The position numbers and the translations under genes were made by a program. A DNA stretch of 64,000 bases. It comes from Kribbella sp. ALI-6-A. Its GTDB lineage: Bacteria; Actinomycetota; Actinomycetes; Propionibacteriales; Kribbellaceae. This document shows positions 9,392 to 24,208 of the stretch, one piece after another. The stretch is from assembly GCF_001984195.1 (NCBI RefSeq), contig NZ_MTQN01000009.1, positions 744,001 through 808,000 on the forward strand. Direction: 5' to 3'. Numbering within the stretch: position 1 is the stretch's first letter; each line of letters opens with the position of its first letter. Below the pieces are notes generated by a model, which ran no database searches, was not told the DNA's origin, and saw only the letters and a program-made list of their open reading frames with translations.

Positions 9392-10494
9392 GACCGCTCT
9401 CCCCACTCGCGTTGTAGCGCCTCCTCGAGCAGTGCCTCGACGATGCGGTTCTCCGGCACCGTCCGGACCACCTCACCGCGGACGAAGATCTGCCCCTTGC
9501 CATTGCCCGACGAGACCCCGAGATCGGCCTCCCGCGCCTCACCGGGACCGTTCACGACGCACCCCATCACCGCGACGCGCAACGGAACCGGGAATCCCTC
9601 GAACGCCGCCGCGACCTGCTCGGTCAGCGTGTAGACGTCGACCTGCGCCCGGCCGCACGACGGGCAGGACACGATCTCCAACTGGCGAGGCCGAAGCCCG
9701 AGCGACGCCAGGATCCCGGCGCCGACCTTGACTTCCTCGACCACCGGCGCGGACAGCGAGACGCGGATCGTGTCCCCGATGCCTTCGGCCAGCAGTACGC
9801 CGAACGCGACCGCCGACTTGATCGTGCCGTGCAGCAACGGCCCGGCCTCGGTCACACCGAGATGCAGCGGGTAGTCGCACCGCCGGGCGAGTTCGCGGTA
9901 GGCGGCGATCATCACCAGCGGGTCGTGGTGCTTCACCGAGATCTTGAGATCGCGGTATCCGTGCTCTTCGAACAGCGAACACTCCCACAGCGCCGACTCG
10001 ACCAGCGCGGCCGGAGTCGCCTTGCCGTGCTTGGCCAGCAACCGCTGATCCAGCGAGCCCGCGTTCACCCCGATCCGGATCGGTACGCCGGCCGCCGACG
10101 CGGCTCGCGCGATCCCCGCGACCTGGTCGTCGAACGCGCGGATGTTGCCCGGGTTCACCCGCACCCCGGCACAGCCCGCGTCGATCGCGGCGAACACGTA
10201 CCTGGGCTGGAAGTGGATGTCCGCGATCACTGGCAACGGCGACCGTGCCGCGATCGCGGGCAGCGCGTCGGCGTCGTCCTGCGACGGTACGGCGACTCGC
10301 ACGATCTGGCAGCCCGCCGCGGTCAGCTCGGCGATCTGCTGCAGCGTCGCGTTCACGTCGGCGGTCGGAGTTGTCGTCATCGACTGCACCGACACCGGTG
10401 CGCCCCCGCCGACCGGCACCGACCCGACCATTATCTGCCGCGACTTCCGCCGGACCACCGGAACGCTCGGCACACCCAACGACACCGCCGTCAT
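9388..10494 (-). CDS. ispG: 4-hydroxy-3-methylbut-2-en-1-yl diphosphate synthase (flavodoxin), IspG
   Basis: IspG (GcpE) is the sixth MEP-pathway enzyme. It reductively opens 2-C-methylerythritol 2,4-cyclodiphosphate to HMBPP with a [4Fe-4S] cluster. The protein has the TIM-barrel start ([39 protein letters not shown]) and the C-terminal cluster site, with cysteines in SCPSCGR and [10 protein letters not shown]. At 368 residues it is the usual bacterial length. ATG 10494 is chosen because a perfect AGGAGG sits 5-6 bases ahead of it. It follows ispH by 40 bases. Placement directly after ispH in a terpene operon indicates dedicated precursor supply. Actinomycetes normally carry another ispG with dxr elsewhere, so this is probably a second copy. 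Confidence 0.96.
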   Translation of the reverse strand: MTAVSLGVPSVPVVRRKSRQIMVGSVPVGGGAPVSVQSMTTTPTADVNATLQQIAELTAAGCQIVRVAVPSQDDADALPAIAARSPLPVIADIHFQPRYVFAAIDAGCAGVRVNPGNIRAFDDQVAGIARAASAAGVPIRIGVNAGSLDQRLLAKHGKATPAALVESALWECSLFEEHGYRDLKISVKHHDPLVMIAAYRELARRCDYPLHLGVTEAGPLLHGTIKSAVAFGVLLAEGIGDTIRVSLSAPVVEEVKVGAGILASLGLRPRQLEIVSCPSCGRAQVDVYTLTEQVAAAFEGFPVPLRVAVMGCVVNGPGEAREADLGVSSGNGKGQIFVRGEVVRTVPENRIVEALLEEALQREWGERS

Positions 10495-10534
10495 CGCCGC
10501 CTCCTGGCGGATTGCGCCGGGCACGCGACACCCG

Positions 10535-11619
<1,085 letters not shown>

Positions 11620-11623
<4 letters not shown>

Positions 11624-12693
11624 CGGTCCCGACGGGTCGCCAATCGCGCCAGCCGCTCCAGGTCGTCCGCGGGCCGCCCTGTCGTCGCCGACCGCAACTC
11701 CCCCAGAGCCGCGGTCAGCAGAGCGTCGGCCTGGGCCTGGCTCTGAGAGCGCGATCCCGCCTGGTCGATCAGGTCTGCCGCCCGGACCAACTCCTCGTCG
11801 GACAGGTCGTGCGTCCCGCCGTACAGCTCGGCGAGTCCTCGCCCCGCACGGGTCCCGGAGCCAAGCGCGGCGACCACCGGCAACGACTTCTTCCGGCGCC
11901 GCAGGTCGGAGTGGACAGGCTTACCTGTGACCCGTGGATCGCCCCAGATGCCCAGGAGGTCGTCGACGTACTGGTAGGCCAAGCCCAGGTCCTCACCGAA
12001 CAGCCGCAGATGATCGACCTGATCGGTCCGGCCGCCGCCCAGCAACGCCCCCAGGGCGGTCGAGCAGCCGAGCAAGGCGCCGGTTTTCAGCTGGGCCATC
12101 CGGATGCACTCGGAGAGCGCTACTTCGTTTCTGGTCTCGAAGTGCGCGTCGGCCAGCTGTCCCTCGACCAGTTCCTGCACGGCCTGGCCGAGCATTCTCG
12201 CGGCCTGGTCGGCCGCCGGATGCCCGCTGGCCACCAGAACGTCGAACGCCAGGCCGAGCAAGGCGTCACCCGCAAGGATCGCCGGACCGAGACCGAAGAC
12301 CGTCCACGCCGTCGGCCGGTGCCGGCGCGTGGTGTCGCAGTCCATCACGTCGTCGTGCAGCAGTGAGAAGTTGTGCACCAGCTCGACCGCCACCGCGGCC
12401 GGGATGCCATCGGCCGCCGTACCACCGACGGCCTGGGCCGCGAGCAGCGCGAGGGCCGGGCGCAGCGCCTTTCCACCGTCCGCGCGGGTCGGCGTACCGT
12501 CCTCGTCCTCCCAGCCGAAGTGGTAGTTGGTGATCCGTTGCGTTGCCAGCGGCATCTTTCCCACCGCCGCCCGCAACGCCGGCTCGACCTGGTCCCGGGA
12601 CCACGCCAGCAACTGCTGGGCCGGAAGTTGCGGACTCGGGAGTCGTTTCACCGGTTGGTCCGCGGGCGGGCCGGTCCGTTCTACTGTCGTCAT
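11620..12693 (-). CDS. Polyprenyl (farnesyl/geranylgeranyl-type) diphosphate synthase
   Basis: A 357-residue trans-prenyltransferase that condenses IPP with allylic diphosphates. GGKALRP near 73-79, the first Asp-rich motif DDVMD (114-118) and the second DDLLGIWGD (244-252) are intact. The catalytic lysine sits in SLLHDD/GKxxRP context as expected. ATG 12693 follows GGAGT with AGGAG overlapping the stop of the shell gene. The longer start at 12735 would overlap that gene by 32 bases and has no such site. About 40 Pro/Gln-rich residues precede the core and could be a cargo-loading segment. Chain length cannot be read with certainty. FPP is what the neighbouring geosmin synthase needs, but GGPP is possible. 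Polyprenyl synthases are known Family 2B encapsulin partners. Confidence 0.92.
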
Positions 12694-12703
12694 CGTGGAC
12701 TCC

Positions 12704-16462
<3,759 letters not shown>

Positions 16463-16468
16463 CCGGTC

Positions 16469-17884
<1,416 letters not shown>

Positions 17885-18062
17885 GCGAAAAGCACCACCA
17901 ATCGGGGTCGGACCGCCCGATCGCAGCACGCAGCGCCCCGCGAACACCGTGGGGTCCGGTCGGCGATCTGGCGGACAGCTCTACTCGGGCAGGCAGGAAG
18001 GCTTTGCGGGCAGGCCGCGGTGAGCGGCTGGTCGGACACAGGTGAGGGTCCAGCCGTGGTCC

Positions 18063-18091
18063 CCACCGGTGTTCGCCTCGAGCACCGGTGG
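18063..18091. promoter_or_regulatory. Paired CACCGGTG palindromes (candidate operator) upstream of the encapsulin operon
   Basis: A perfect inverted repeat, CCACCGGTG, 11 bases, CACCGGTGG. Each arm also contains the self-complementary octamer CACCGGTG (18064-18071 and 18083-18090), so two identical sites lie 19 bp apart, close to two helical turns. That geometry fits a pair of bound dimers. It lies about 180-210 bases upstream of shell 1. A hairpin in RNA is the other reading. Confidence 0.4.
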
Positions 18092-18200
18092 CAACGCCGG
18101 CGCGGGACGGATCCGGCCGGTGGACGACTGCGCAGGACGCCCAGTTCGCCCTGTGCCCGGCCTGTCCGGCCCGAATACGAACTCACCGTAACCGAACTAT

Positions 18201-18230
18201 CACCGCGTGCGTCAAGAGACGCACACGGTG
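18201..18230 (-). terminator. Hairpin after the Opp-type operon
   Basis: CACCGTGTGCGTC, loop TCTT, GACGCACGCGGTG as read on the minus strand. This is a 13-bp stem with one U-G wobble, starting about 65 bases after the stop of the last ABC gene. There is no U tract, which is usual in high-GC actinobacteria. The wobble pairs only on the minus strand, in agreement with the operon direction. Confidence 0.55.
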
Positions 18231-18295
18231 ACGATCTTGCAAAGCCCTCAGGACCCCGAATTAATGGCCGTGGAACCCCGACTCAATAGGTGTTC

Positions 18296-19183
18296 TCAGA
18301 TGATCGGGGTCTCCGGAGCAGTGGCTTTCGGCGTACCGGCCTCGGCCGTACCGGACAGTTCGTCGACCTCGATCCGGCCGGTCCAGCGCTGGTCGGGGTC
18401 GGGTTGCGGAATCGAATCCAGCAACAACCGGGTGTAGGGATGCGACGGTTCGTGCATCACGACGTCGACCGGTCCGCGCTCGACGATGCGGCCGCGGTTG
18501 ATCACCATCACCGAGCCGCCGAGGTAGTACACGGTGGACAGGTCGTGGGTGATGAACAGGGTCGTCATCCCGTACTCACGCTGGAAGTCCAGCAGGATGT
18601 CGAGAAACAGCCGGCGAACCTGGGCGTCGAGCATCGACACCGGCTCGTCGGCGATCACGAACGCGGGCCGGAGCATGTGGATCCGGGCCAGCATCACCCG
18701 TTGCCGCTGGCCACCGGACAGCTGGTGCGGATACCGGCCGAGGACGCGGTCCGGGTCGAGCTTCACGGCGTCGAGAGAGCGCTCGATCAGGGCCAGTCCC
18801 TCGGCCCGGCTCGTGGCCAGACCGAACTTCTTGACCGCCTTCCAGAGCACCCGATCGACGCGGTAGAAGGGATTGAAGATCGCGTACGGGTCCTGGAAGA
18901 CCGGTTGCACGTTGCGCCGGTAGTCGTCGTACTCGTCGCGGTTGAGCTTGAAGATGTCCTTGCCGCCGTACTTCACGGTGCCGCTGGTCGGCTTCTGCAG
19001 GCCGAGCACGTTGCGCGCGATGGTGCTCTTGCCGCTGCCGCTCTGACCGACCAGGCTGACCACCTGCGGAGGTTCCGGGGAGAGCGTGAAGCTCGCGTCC
19101 TCGACCGCGGTCAGGTAGCCGCCGGCCGCGCCGCGCGCGTGGAACCGTTGCTGGACGCCACTGAGTTCGATCGTCTTGGTCAC
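18296..19183 (-). CDS. Opp/Dpp-type ABC transporter ATP-binding protein (OppF/DppF-like)
   Basis: A 295-residue ATPase with Walker A (GQSGSGKST), signature LSGGQRQRV, Walker B (FVIADEPVSMLDAQ) and switch histidine ITHD. The C-terminus has the oligopeptide-type extension HPYTRLLLDSIPQPDP, diagnostic of OppD/OppF subunits. GTG 19183 overlaps the stop of the partner ATPase (GTGA). It is the last gene of the five-gene importer, followed by the hairpin at 18201-18230. It pairs with the subunit at 19180 to energise the permeases at 19991 and 20872. Confidence 0.93.
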   Translation of the reverse strand: MTKTIELSGVQQRFHARGAAGGYLTAVEDASFTLSPEPPQVVSLVGQSGSGKSTIARNVLGLQKPTSGTVKYGGKDIFKLNRDEYDDYRRNVQPVFQDPYAIFNPFYRVDRVLWKAVKKFGLATSRAEGLALIERSLDAVKLDPDRVLGRYPHQLSGGQRQRVMLARIHMLRPAFVIADEPVSMLDAQVRRLFLDILLDFQREYGMTTLFITHDLSTVYYLGGSVMVINRGRIVERGPVDVVMHEPSHPYTRLLLDSIPQPDPDQRWTGRIEVDELSGTAEAGTPKATAPETPII

Positions 19184-19998
19184 GATGCCCTCCTGCCCAG
19201 GCGCGGGATCGACTCGATCAACTGCCGGGTGTACTCGTGCTGGGGCTGCTTGTAGACCTGCCGTACGTCGCCGACCTCGACCAGCTTGCCCTCGTACATC
19301 ACCGCGACCCGGTCGACCAGCTGCGCGTGCACGCCCATGTCGTGCGAGATCACCACCAGCGTGACGCCGAAGTCGCGCTGCAGGTCGACGAGGCTCTGCA
19401 GGATCACCCGCTGGATCGTCACGTCGAGCGCCGTGGTCGGCTCGTCGGCGATCACCAGGTCCGGCTCGAGCGCGACACAGATTGCCATCAGCACCCGTTG
19501 CTTCATCCCGCCCGACAGCTCGTGCGGATACATCCGGGCCACATCCGGCTCCAGCCCGACCTGCGCGAGCAACCGCGGGATCAGCTCGGAGAGCGTGTTC
19601 TTGCGATCCGGCGCGTGTTCCAGGATGACGTCGCGGAACTGGTCGCCGATCCGCATCACCGGGTTGAGCGAGCTCATCGATCCCTGCGGCAGGTACGAGA
19701 GCGCGCTCCAGCGCAGCACTCGCAGCTCCTCGCCCTCGACCTTCAGCAGGTCGACCGGCGACCGCCCCCGGGGACGGAAGATCGCGCTCCCCGCGGTCAC
19801 CTTGCCCGGTGGCTTGAGCAGCCGCAGCAGCGCGACGGCGAGCGTGCTCTTCCCGCTCCCGGACTCCCCCGCGATCCCGAGGATCTCCCCGCGGCGTACC
19901 GCCAGGTCCAGCCCGGAGACCGCCTTCACCTCACCGCGGTTGGTGGAGTAGCCGACCTCCAGGCCGGAGATCTCCAGCACGATGTCGTCGTCACTCAC
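19180..19998 (-). CDS. Opp/Dpp-type ABC transporter ATP-binding protein (OppD/DppD-like)
   Basis: A 272-residue ATPase with Walker A (GESGSGKST), signature LSGGMKQRV, Walker B (LVIADEPTTALDVT), switch ISHD, and the family tail PQHEYTRQLIESIPRLG. GTG 19998 is preceded by AGGAG at about 8 bases and lies inside the end of the upstream permease gene by 8 bases. It is coupled to its partner by a GTGA overlap. It acts at the inner face of the membrane as half of a heterodimeric motor. Confidence 0.93.
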   Translation of the reverse strand: MSDDDIVLEISGLEVGYSTNRGEVKAVSGLDLAVRRGEILGIAGESGSGKSTLAVALLRLLKPPGKVTAGSAIFRPRGRSPVDLLKVEGEELRVLRWSALSYLPQGSMSSLNPVMRIGDQFRDVILEHAPDRKNTLSELIPRLLAQVGLEPDVARMYPHELSGGMKQRVLMAICVALEPDLVIADEPTTALDVTIQRVILQSLVDLQRDFGVTLVVISHDMGVHAQLVDRVAVMYEGKLVEVGDVRQVYKQPQHEYTRQLIESIPRLGRRAS

Positions 19999-20875
19999 CA
20001 GCCACTCCTCTCAGCCGCGGGTTGTAGACCTCTTCGAGCCCGATGTTGATCATGTTCAGCGCCGCGAACAGCACGGTCAGCAGCACGATCGGTACGACGA
20101 ACATCGGCCAGGCGCCCAGCGTCAGCGCGCCGGTGTTGATCGCGTTGAAGATGATCTGACCGAGGTCGATCACGCCACCGGGGCCCAGACCGATCACCTC
20201 CAGCCCGACCAGGCCGAAGATCGCGCCGAGCGCCGACGAGGCGAACCCGACGCCGATGAACGGCAGCAGGTTCGGCAGCAGTTCGGTGACGATGATCTCC
20301 AGGTCACGGGCCTTGCTCACCCGCGCCAGGTCGACGTACGGGCGTGACCGCAGGCTGAGTACCTGGGAGCGGATCGTCTTGGCCGCGAACGGCCAGCTGA
20401 AGATCGAGATCATCACCCCGACCTGGAACAGGCTGACGTTCTTGGCGTACGCCGACAGCGCGATCAGCAGCGGGAACGTCGGGATCACCAGCAGGATCCC
20501 GGTGAAGGTCGACAGCACGTTGTCCACCCAGCCGCCCTTGTAGCCGGCCACGAACGCGACGATCACGCCGACCACGGTCGAGATCACGCCGGCGATCGCG
20601 CCGATCTGCAGCGACACCGAGGTCGCGCTGATCACCATCGCCAGCACGTCCCGGCCGAACTGGTCGGTGCCGAGCAAGTGGTCCGACGACGGCACCAGCC
20701 AGCGCTCGTACGTCGCCAGCTCGAGCGGGTCCTTGCCGTTGCCAATGGCATCGACCAGGACCGGGCTGAGAACGGCCAGCAGGATCATCAGTGCGAGCAG
20801 CGCCAGGCCGGTCGCCAGTCGCGGACTGTGCCGGATCGTGTGTCCGGTCGCGGTCAGTAGTCTCATCGCGATCAC
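19991..20875 (-). CDS. Opp/Dpp-type ABC transporter permease (OppC/DppC-like)
   Basis: A 294-residue permease with an N-terminal helix (LATGLALLALMILLAVLSPVL), the DppC-type periplasmic motif HLLGTDQFGRDVLAMVI, and the EAA loop around SKARDLEIIVTELLPNLLP. GTG 20875 overlaps the upstream permease stop (GTGA). ATG 20866, three codons in, has GGAAG at good distance and may be the true start. It forms the transmembrane channel with the next permease. Confidence 0.92.
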   Translation of the reverse strand: MIAMRLLTATGHTIRHSPRLATGLALLALMILLAVLSPVLVDAIGNGKDPLELATYERWLVPSSDHLLGTDQFGRDVLAMVISATSVSLQIGAIAGVISTVVGVIVAFVAGYKGGWVDNVLSTFTGILLVIPTFPLLIALSAYAKNVSLFQVGVMISIFSWPFAAKTIRSQVLSLRSRPYVDLARVSKARDLEIIVTELLPNLLPFIGVGFASSALGAIFGLVGLEVIGLGPGGVIDLGQIIFNAINTGALTLGAWPMFVVPIVLLTVLFAALNMINIGLEEVYNPRLRGVAGE

Positions 20876-21966
20876 TTCCAGTACTTGACCCGAGGGTCAA
20901 GCAGGGGCAGCAGGAGGTCGAGCAGCAGGACGGCGGTGAGCACCGAGAAGATCGCCATGTCGGTCACGCCCAGAATCGTGTTGAAGTCGAGCTGCTGGAT
21001 CGCCGTCACCAGCGTCGACCCCAGGCCCGGGTAGTTGAACAGCTGCTCGACCAGCACGTTGCCGTTGAAGATGAAGCCGAGCGAGATGCCGAACGCGGTG
21101 ATCTGCGGCAGGTAGCAGTTGCGCAGCGCGTACCGGGTCAGGATTCGCCACGGCTTGAGGCCCTTCGCCTCGGCGTACACGAGGTAGTCCTCGCCGAGGA
21201 CCGGGACCATCAGCATCCGGGTGGACAGGATCCAGCTGAAGGTGCCGATCAGCACGATCGACATCGCCGGCAGGAACCCGTACTTGATCACGCTGCCGAT
21301 GAAGTCCGGACTGAACCCGGGAGTGATCGTCGAGTCGTAGGCCGACCGGGCCGGCAGCATGCCAAGCGTGTAGGCGAACACATAGACCAGGATCAGCGCC
21401 ACGAAGAAGAACGGAACGTGCGACAGCGCGATCGACAGGTTCGTGATGATCGTGGAGCCGAGCTTGCCGCGCCGCCAGCCGGCGATCGCGCCGATGATCA
21501 CCCCGAGCACCCAGCTCATCGCCGCGGCGATGCCGAGCAGGCCGATCGTCCAGGGCAACGACCGCAGGATCACGTCCTGCGCCGGCGTCGGATAGTTGAT
21601 CAGCGACGGGCCGAGATCGCCGTGCAAGATCAGGTTCTGCATGTACTTCAGGTACTGGGTGAAGATGTTGCCGTCCAACCCGAACTCGGTCTGGTACCGC
21701 GCGATCACCTCCGCGCTGGCCGCCTGGTTGTAGACGTAGTTCTGCTGCAGGGTCTGGATCAGCGTCTGGATCGGGTCACCGGGAATCATCCGGAAGAAGA
21801 AGAACGCGATCGTCAGCGCGCCCCACAACTCGACCAGGTACAACCCGAACCGCCGGATCGCGTACGCCGCCAGCGGATGCCGCGCCAGCCAGGCCCGCAG
21901 GCCGCGGGAGGGAGCGCTCTCCGCGCTCTCCCCCGCGACCGTCGCGGACGGCGCGGTGGCGGTCAC
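20872..21966 (-). CDS. Opp/Dpp-type ABC transporter permease (OppB/DppB-like)
   Basis: About 364 residues from GTG 21966, which overlaps the binding-protein stop (GTGA). A charged cytoplasmic N-terminus leads to the OppB start helix (LYLVELWGALTIAFFFFRMI) and the typical RMIPGDPIQ. The EAA loop lies near AEAKGLKPWRILTRYALRNC, and at least six hydrophobic segments are present. The order binding protein, B, C, D, F is the canonical Opp order, and the overlaps show a single operon. Confidence 0.92.
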   Translation of the reverse strand: MTATAPSATVAGESAESAPSRGLRAWLARHPLAAYAIRRFGLYLVELWGALTIAFFFFRMIPGDPIQTLIQTLQQNYVYNQAASAEVIARYQTEFGLDGNIFTQYLKYMQNLILHGDLGPSLINYPTPAQDVILRSLPWTIGLLGIAAAMSWVLGVIIGAIAGWRRGKLGSTIITNLSIALSHVPFFFVALILVYVFAYTLGMLPARSAYDSTITPGFSPDFIGSVIKYGFLPAMSIVLIGTFSWILSTRMLMVPVLGEDYLVYAEAKGLKPWRILTRYALRNCYLPQITAFGISLGFIFNGNVLVEQLFNYPGLGSTLVTAIQQLDFNTILGVTDMAIFSVLTAVLLLDLLLPLLDPRVKYWK

Positions 21967-23804
21967 GCCGGCCCCTTCTGGCCGGTCGGCTTCAACCTTC
22001 CGAGCACGAAGATGAAGTGCGACCACCAGTTCAGCGGGACCTGGTACAGGTCGTCGTCGGTCGGCCAGCCGGTCCAGAACGTCGTGTTGAAGTACGACGG
22101 GTAGCCGGTCTGGATCACCGGCATCAGCGGCAGCTGCTGGAAGTAGATCTCCAGCGCCTCGTCCAGCAAGGGCTTGGCCTCCGGGCTCTTCGGGTCCAGC
22201 TGGGCCAGCTTGCTCGAGATCTCGTCCAGCTTCGGGTTCTTCAGCCGCTGCTTGTTCTTGCCGGCCGCGTTCTTGCCGATCGGCTGCGCCTTGTCACTGG
22301 TCCAGTCGGTGTAGAGCTGCTGGGGGTCGAACGCGAAGCCGGCCCAGTTGGAGTCCAGGTCGTACTCGCCGCGCTCGAACTTCTCGCTGTGCACGGGACC
22401 GCTGAGTGACCGCAGTGTCGCCGGCACACCGACCTTGGCCAGGTCGGTCTTGATCACGTTGGCGATCGCGTATTCCTCTTTGTCGACCGGCGACGCGGTG
22501 ATGATCTCGAGGTTGATCTCCTTGCCCTTGTACATCCGTTTGCCGGCCGCGTTCTTCGGGGCGATCTCGTCCAGCAGCGCGTTCGCCTTGTCCGGGTTGT
22601 ACTCGAACTTGTACTTCTCGGCCAGCTCGTCGTTCTTCCACTGGTCGTTGCTCGGGTAGTCGGCCCACGGGTAGATCGCCGCCGGCACCTCCACCGGCCA
22701 GATCGACTTGCCGATCTTCTCCCGGTCGATCATGTAGTTGATCGCCCAGCGCATCTTGGGCTCGGCGATCACGCCCCGCGCCGGGTCGCAGTTCGGCCAG
22801 ATGACCCGTGGGTTCGGGTCGTGGAACTGGGTGGTGACCAGGTTCGGGTAACCGGTGTTGCGCAGCTGCTTGGCGTGCTGCTCGTCGATCGAGCCGACGT
22901 CGAACTCGGCCCGCTCGAAGGCCAGCGCCGCGGAGTCGTTCTGCTTGGCCGTGCTCTGGTACACCACGTACTGCGGCGCCGGGTCGAGCTGGTCCTTGGC
23001 CCAGTAGTCGGGATTCTTCTCCCAGACGTACATCCGCTGGGCGCGAATCATCTGCTTGAGCTTGTACGGGCCGGTGCGCGTCGGCGGGTTCTCCTTGAAC
23101 TTGGTCGGGTCCTGGCCCTTCCAGATGTGCTCGGGCAGGATGTCGAACCCGCTGCCGATCGCGACGATGAAGTTGTAGTGCAGCCGCGGACCGGGCTTCT
23201 TCATCTTGATCACCGCGGTGTGGTCGTCCGGTACGTCGATCGACTGGACGAACTCGCCCAGCTCGCCACCGCCGCCGAACAGGTCCTTGCGATCCTTCAG
23301 CAGCATGACGGTGAACTTGAAGTCGTTCGCGGTGAGCGGTTTGCCGTCGCTCCACTTGACCTTCGGCTCGAAGGTGATGGTCAGCTCGGTGTGGGTGTCG
23401 TTGTACTTGTAACCCGTGGCCAGCCACGGCTTCAGCTCGCCGTTGGCCAGGTTCAGGTAGAACATCGCCTCGCGGCAGACCGACTCGAACCCGGCGCCGG
23501 ACTGCCAGCCGTTGGGGATCATCGTGTTGAAGCTGTCGAAGACGTTGTACTCGACCTGGCCGACCACGACCGTCTGGTCACGCGGCGTGGGAATGTTCGC
23601 CTTGCCGATCTGCACCGATTTCGGGGCGGCGGCGGGCTTGTCGTTGGCTGGTTTGTCGGAGTACGAACCGCCGCTGCCGGAGCAGGCGGCCAGCAGGCCG
23701 GACAGACCCAGAGCCGCACCTCCCCCGACCACACTGCGGCGACTCATCTGGTGGCGCAGAACGTCTACGACGTTTTCGAACTGCGGGCGCGGCGCGTCGT
23801 TCAC
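21963..23804 (-). CDS. ABC transporter substrate-binding lipoprotein, SBP family 5 (Tat-type signal)
   Basis: A 613-residue extracytoplasmic binding protein, first gene of the importer operon. GTG 23804 follows AAGGAG at 6 bases. The signal has twin arginines (MSRRSVVGGG, residues about 25-34) and a lipobox LLAAC, so it is a Tat-exported lipoprotein. The mature part shows the family 5 pattern: KVKWSDGKPLTANDFKFTV, a long two-lobe fold, and YEIYFQQLPLMPVIQ near the end. Family 5 proteins bind oligopeptides, but several actinobacterial ones bind oligosaccharides. The LacI-type palindrome upstream favours a sugar ligand, though this is inference only. Confidence 0.92.
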   Translation of the reverse strand: MNDAPRPQFENVVDVLRHQMSRRSVVGGGAALGLSGLLAACSGSGGSYSDKPANDKPAAAPKSVQIGKANIPTPRDQTVVVGQVEYNVFDSFNTMIPNGWQSGAGFESVCREAMFYLNLANGELKPWLATGYKYNDTHTELTITFEPKVKWSDGKPLTANDFKFTVMLLKDRKDLFGGGGELGEFVQSIDVPDDHTAVIKMKKPGPRLHYNFIVAIGSGFDILPEHIWKGQDPTKFKENPPTRTGPYKLKQMIRAQRMYVWEKNPDYWAKDQLDPAPQYVVYQSTAKQNDSAALAFERAEFDVGSIDEQHAKQLRNTGYPNLVTTQFHDPNPRVIWPNCDPARGVIAEPKMRWAINYMIDREKIGKSIWPVEVPAAIYPWADYPSNDQWKNDELAEKYKFEYNPDKANALLDEIAPKNAAGKRMYKGKEINLEIITASPVDKEEYAIANVIKTDLAKVGVPATLRSLSGPVHSEKFERGEYDLDSNWAGFAFDPQQLYTDWTSDKAQPIGKNAAGKNKQRLKNPKLDEISSKLAQLDPKSPEAKPLLDEALEIYFQQLPLMPVIQTGYPSYFNTTFWTGWPTDDDLYQVPLNWWSHFIFVLGRLKPTGQKGPA

Positions 23805-23926
23805 GATCGGATCTCCTTCGGTCCGAGGGTGTGGCTCGGCCTCGGTCGGCGCGGCGGGCCGCGCCCCGGCCGGGTGTGTCGAATGGCATCTCCGTTTCGC
23901 GTACTCGGGAGCCGGTGTCACTGATT

Positions 23927-23936
23927 GAAACGTTTC
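23927..23936. promoter_or_regulatory. LacI-type operator GAAACGTTTC upstream of the importer operon
   Basis: A perfect 10-bp palindrome with the central CG typical of LacI-family operators, in the context ATTGAAACGTTTCCCG. It lies about 123 bases ahead of GTG 23804, beside the AT-rich likely promoter. LacI regulators usually sense sugars, so the importer is probably induced by a saccharide. Confidence 0.6.
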
Positions 23937-24120
23937 CCGGACTATAAGTAGCGATGACAACGATGGCAAGAGTTCGCTGCCAGGATTGGGAAATCCGTCA
24001 GTTTGCGCTGCTCCGTCGCTAGACCAACCGCTGACAACGATGGCTTGCGCTCCGTGATCGCGCCGCCGGCTCGGCCGTCACACGCTTTGTCACACGGTGA
24101 GCCGGTTCGCTCGTCCTGTC

Positions 24121-24165
24121 GCCACCGCAGGTGGCGGCGAGCCCGGGAAGGTCCCGGGCGACTCG
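24121..24165 (+). promoter_or_regulatory. Structured leader with two perfect hairpins ahead of the methyltransferase gene
   Basis: GCCACC-GCA-GGTGGC (24121-24135) is followed by GCCCGGGA-AGG-TCCCGGGC (24141-24159), and flanking CGAG and CTCG can extend the second stem. Both loops are three bases. They lie 44-88 bases before ATG 24209, within the likely 5' untranslated region. They do not match a riboswitch class I know. An attenuator or stabilising leader is possible. Confidence 0.4.
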
Positions 24166-24208
24166 TGTCACTGGGGGACGCGGCAACCAGTTCCAGGGGG
24201 AACCACGC

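Larger units (their letters stand above)
17885..18295. other. Intergenic region ahead of the encapsulin operon
   Basis: About 410 bases separate the end of the Opp-type operon (both on the minus strand) from shell 1. It holds a terminator-like hairpin near the Opp side and a pair of 8-bp palindromes in the middle, listed separately. I see no convincing coding sequence. A promoter for the encapsulin operon must lie here, but no consensus -35/-10 pair is clear. Confidence 0.6.
23805..24208. other. Divergent intergenic region between the importer operon and a methyltransferase gene
   Basis: About 400 bases. It contains the GAAACGTTTC palindrome on the importer side and two tight hairpins on the methyltransferase side (listed separately). 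The part near 23941-23985 (actataagtagcgatgacaa) is AT-rich for this genome and probably holds the importer promoter. No coding sequence is supported. Confidence 0.6.

Noticed and set aside
24060..24208. Cobalamin or c-di-AMP riboswitch
   Set aside because: The conserved cores of these classes are not found. Only simple hairpins are present, and the distance to the ATG is short.
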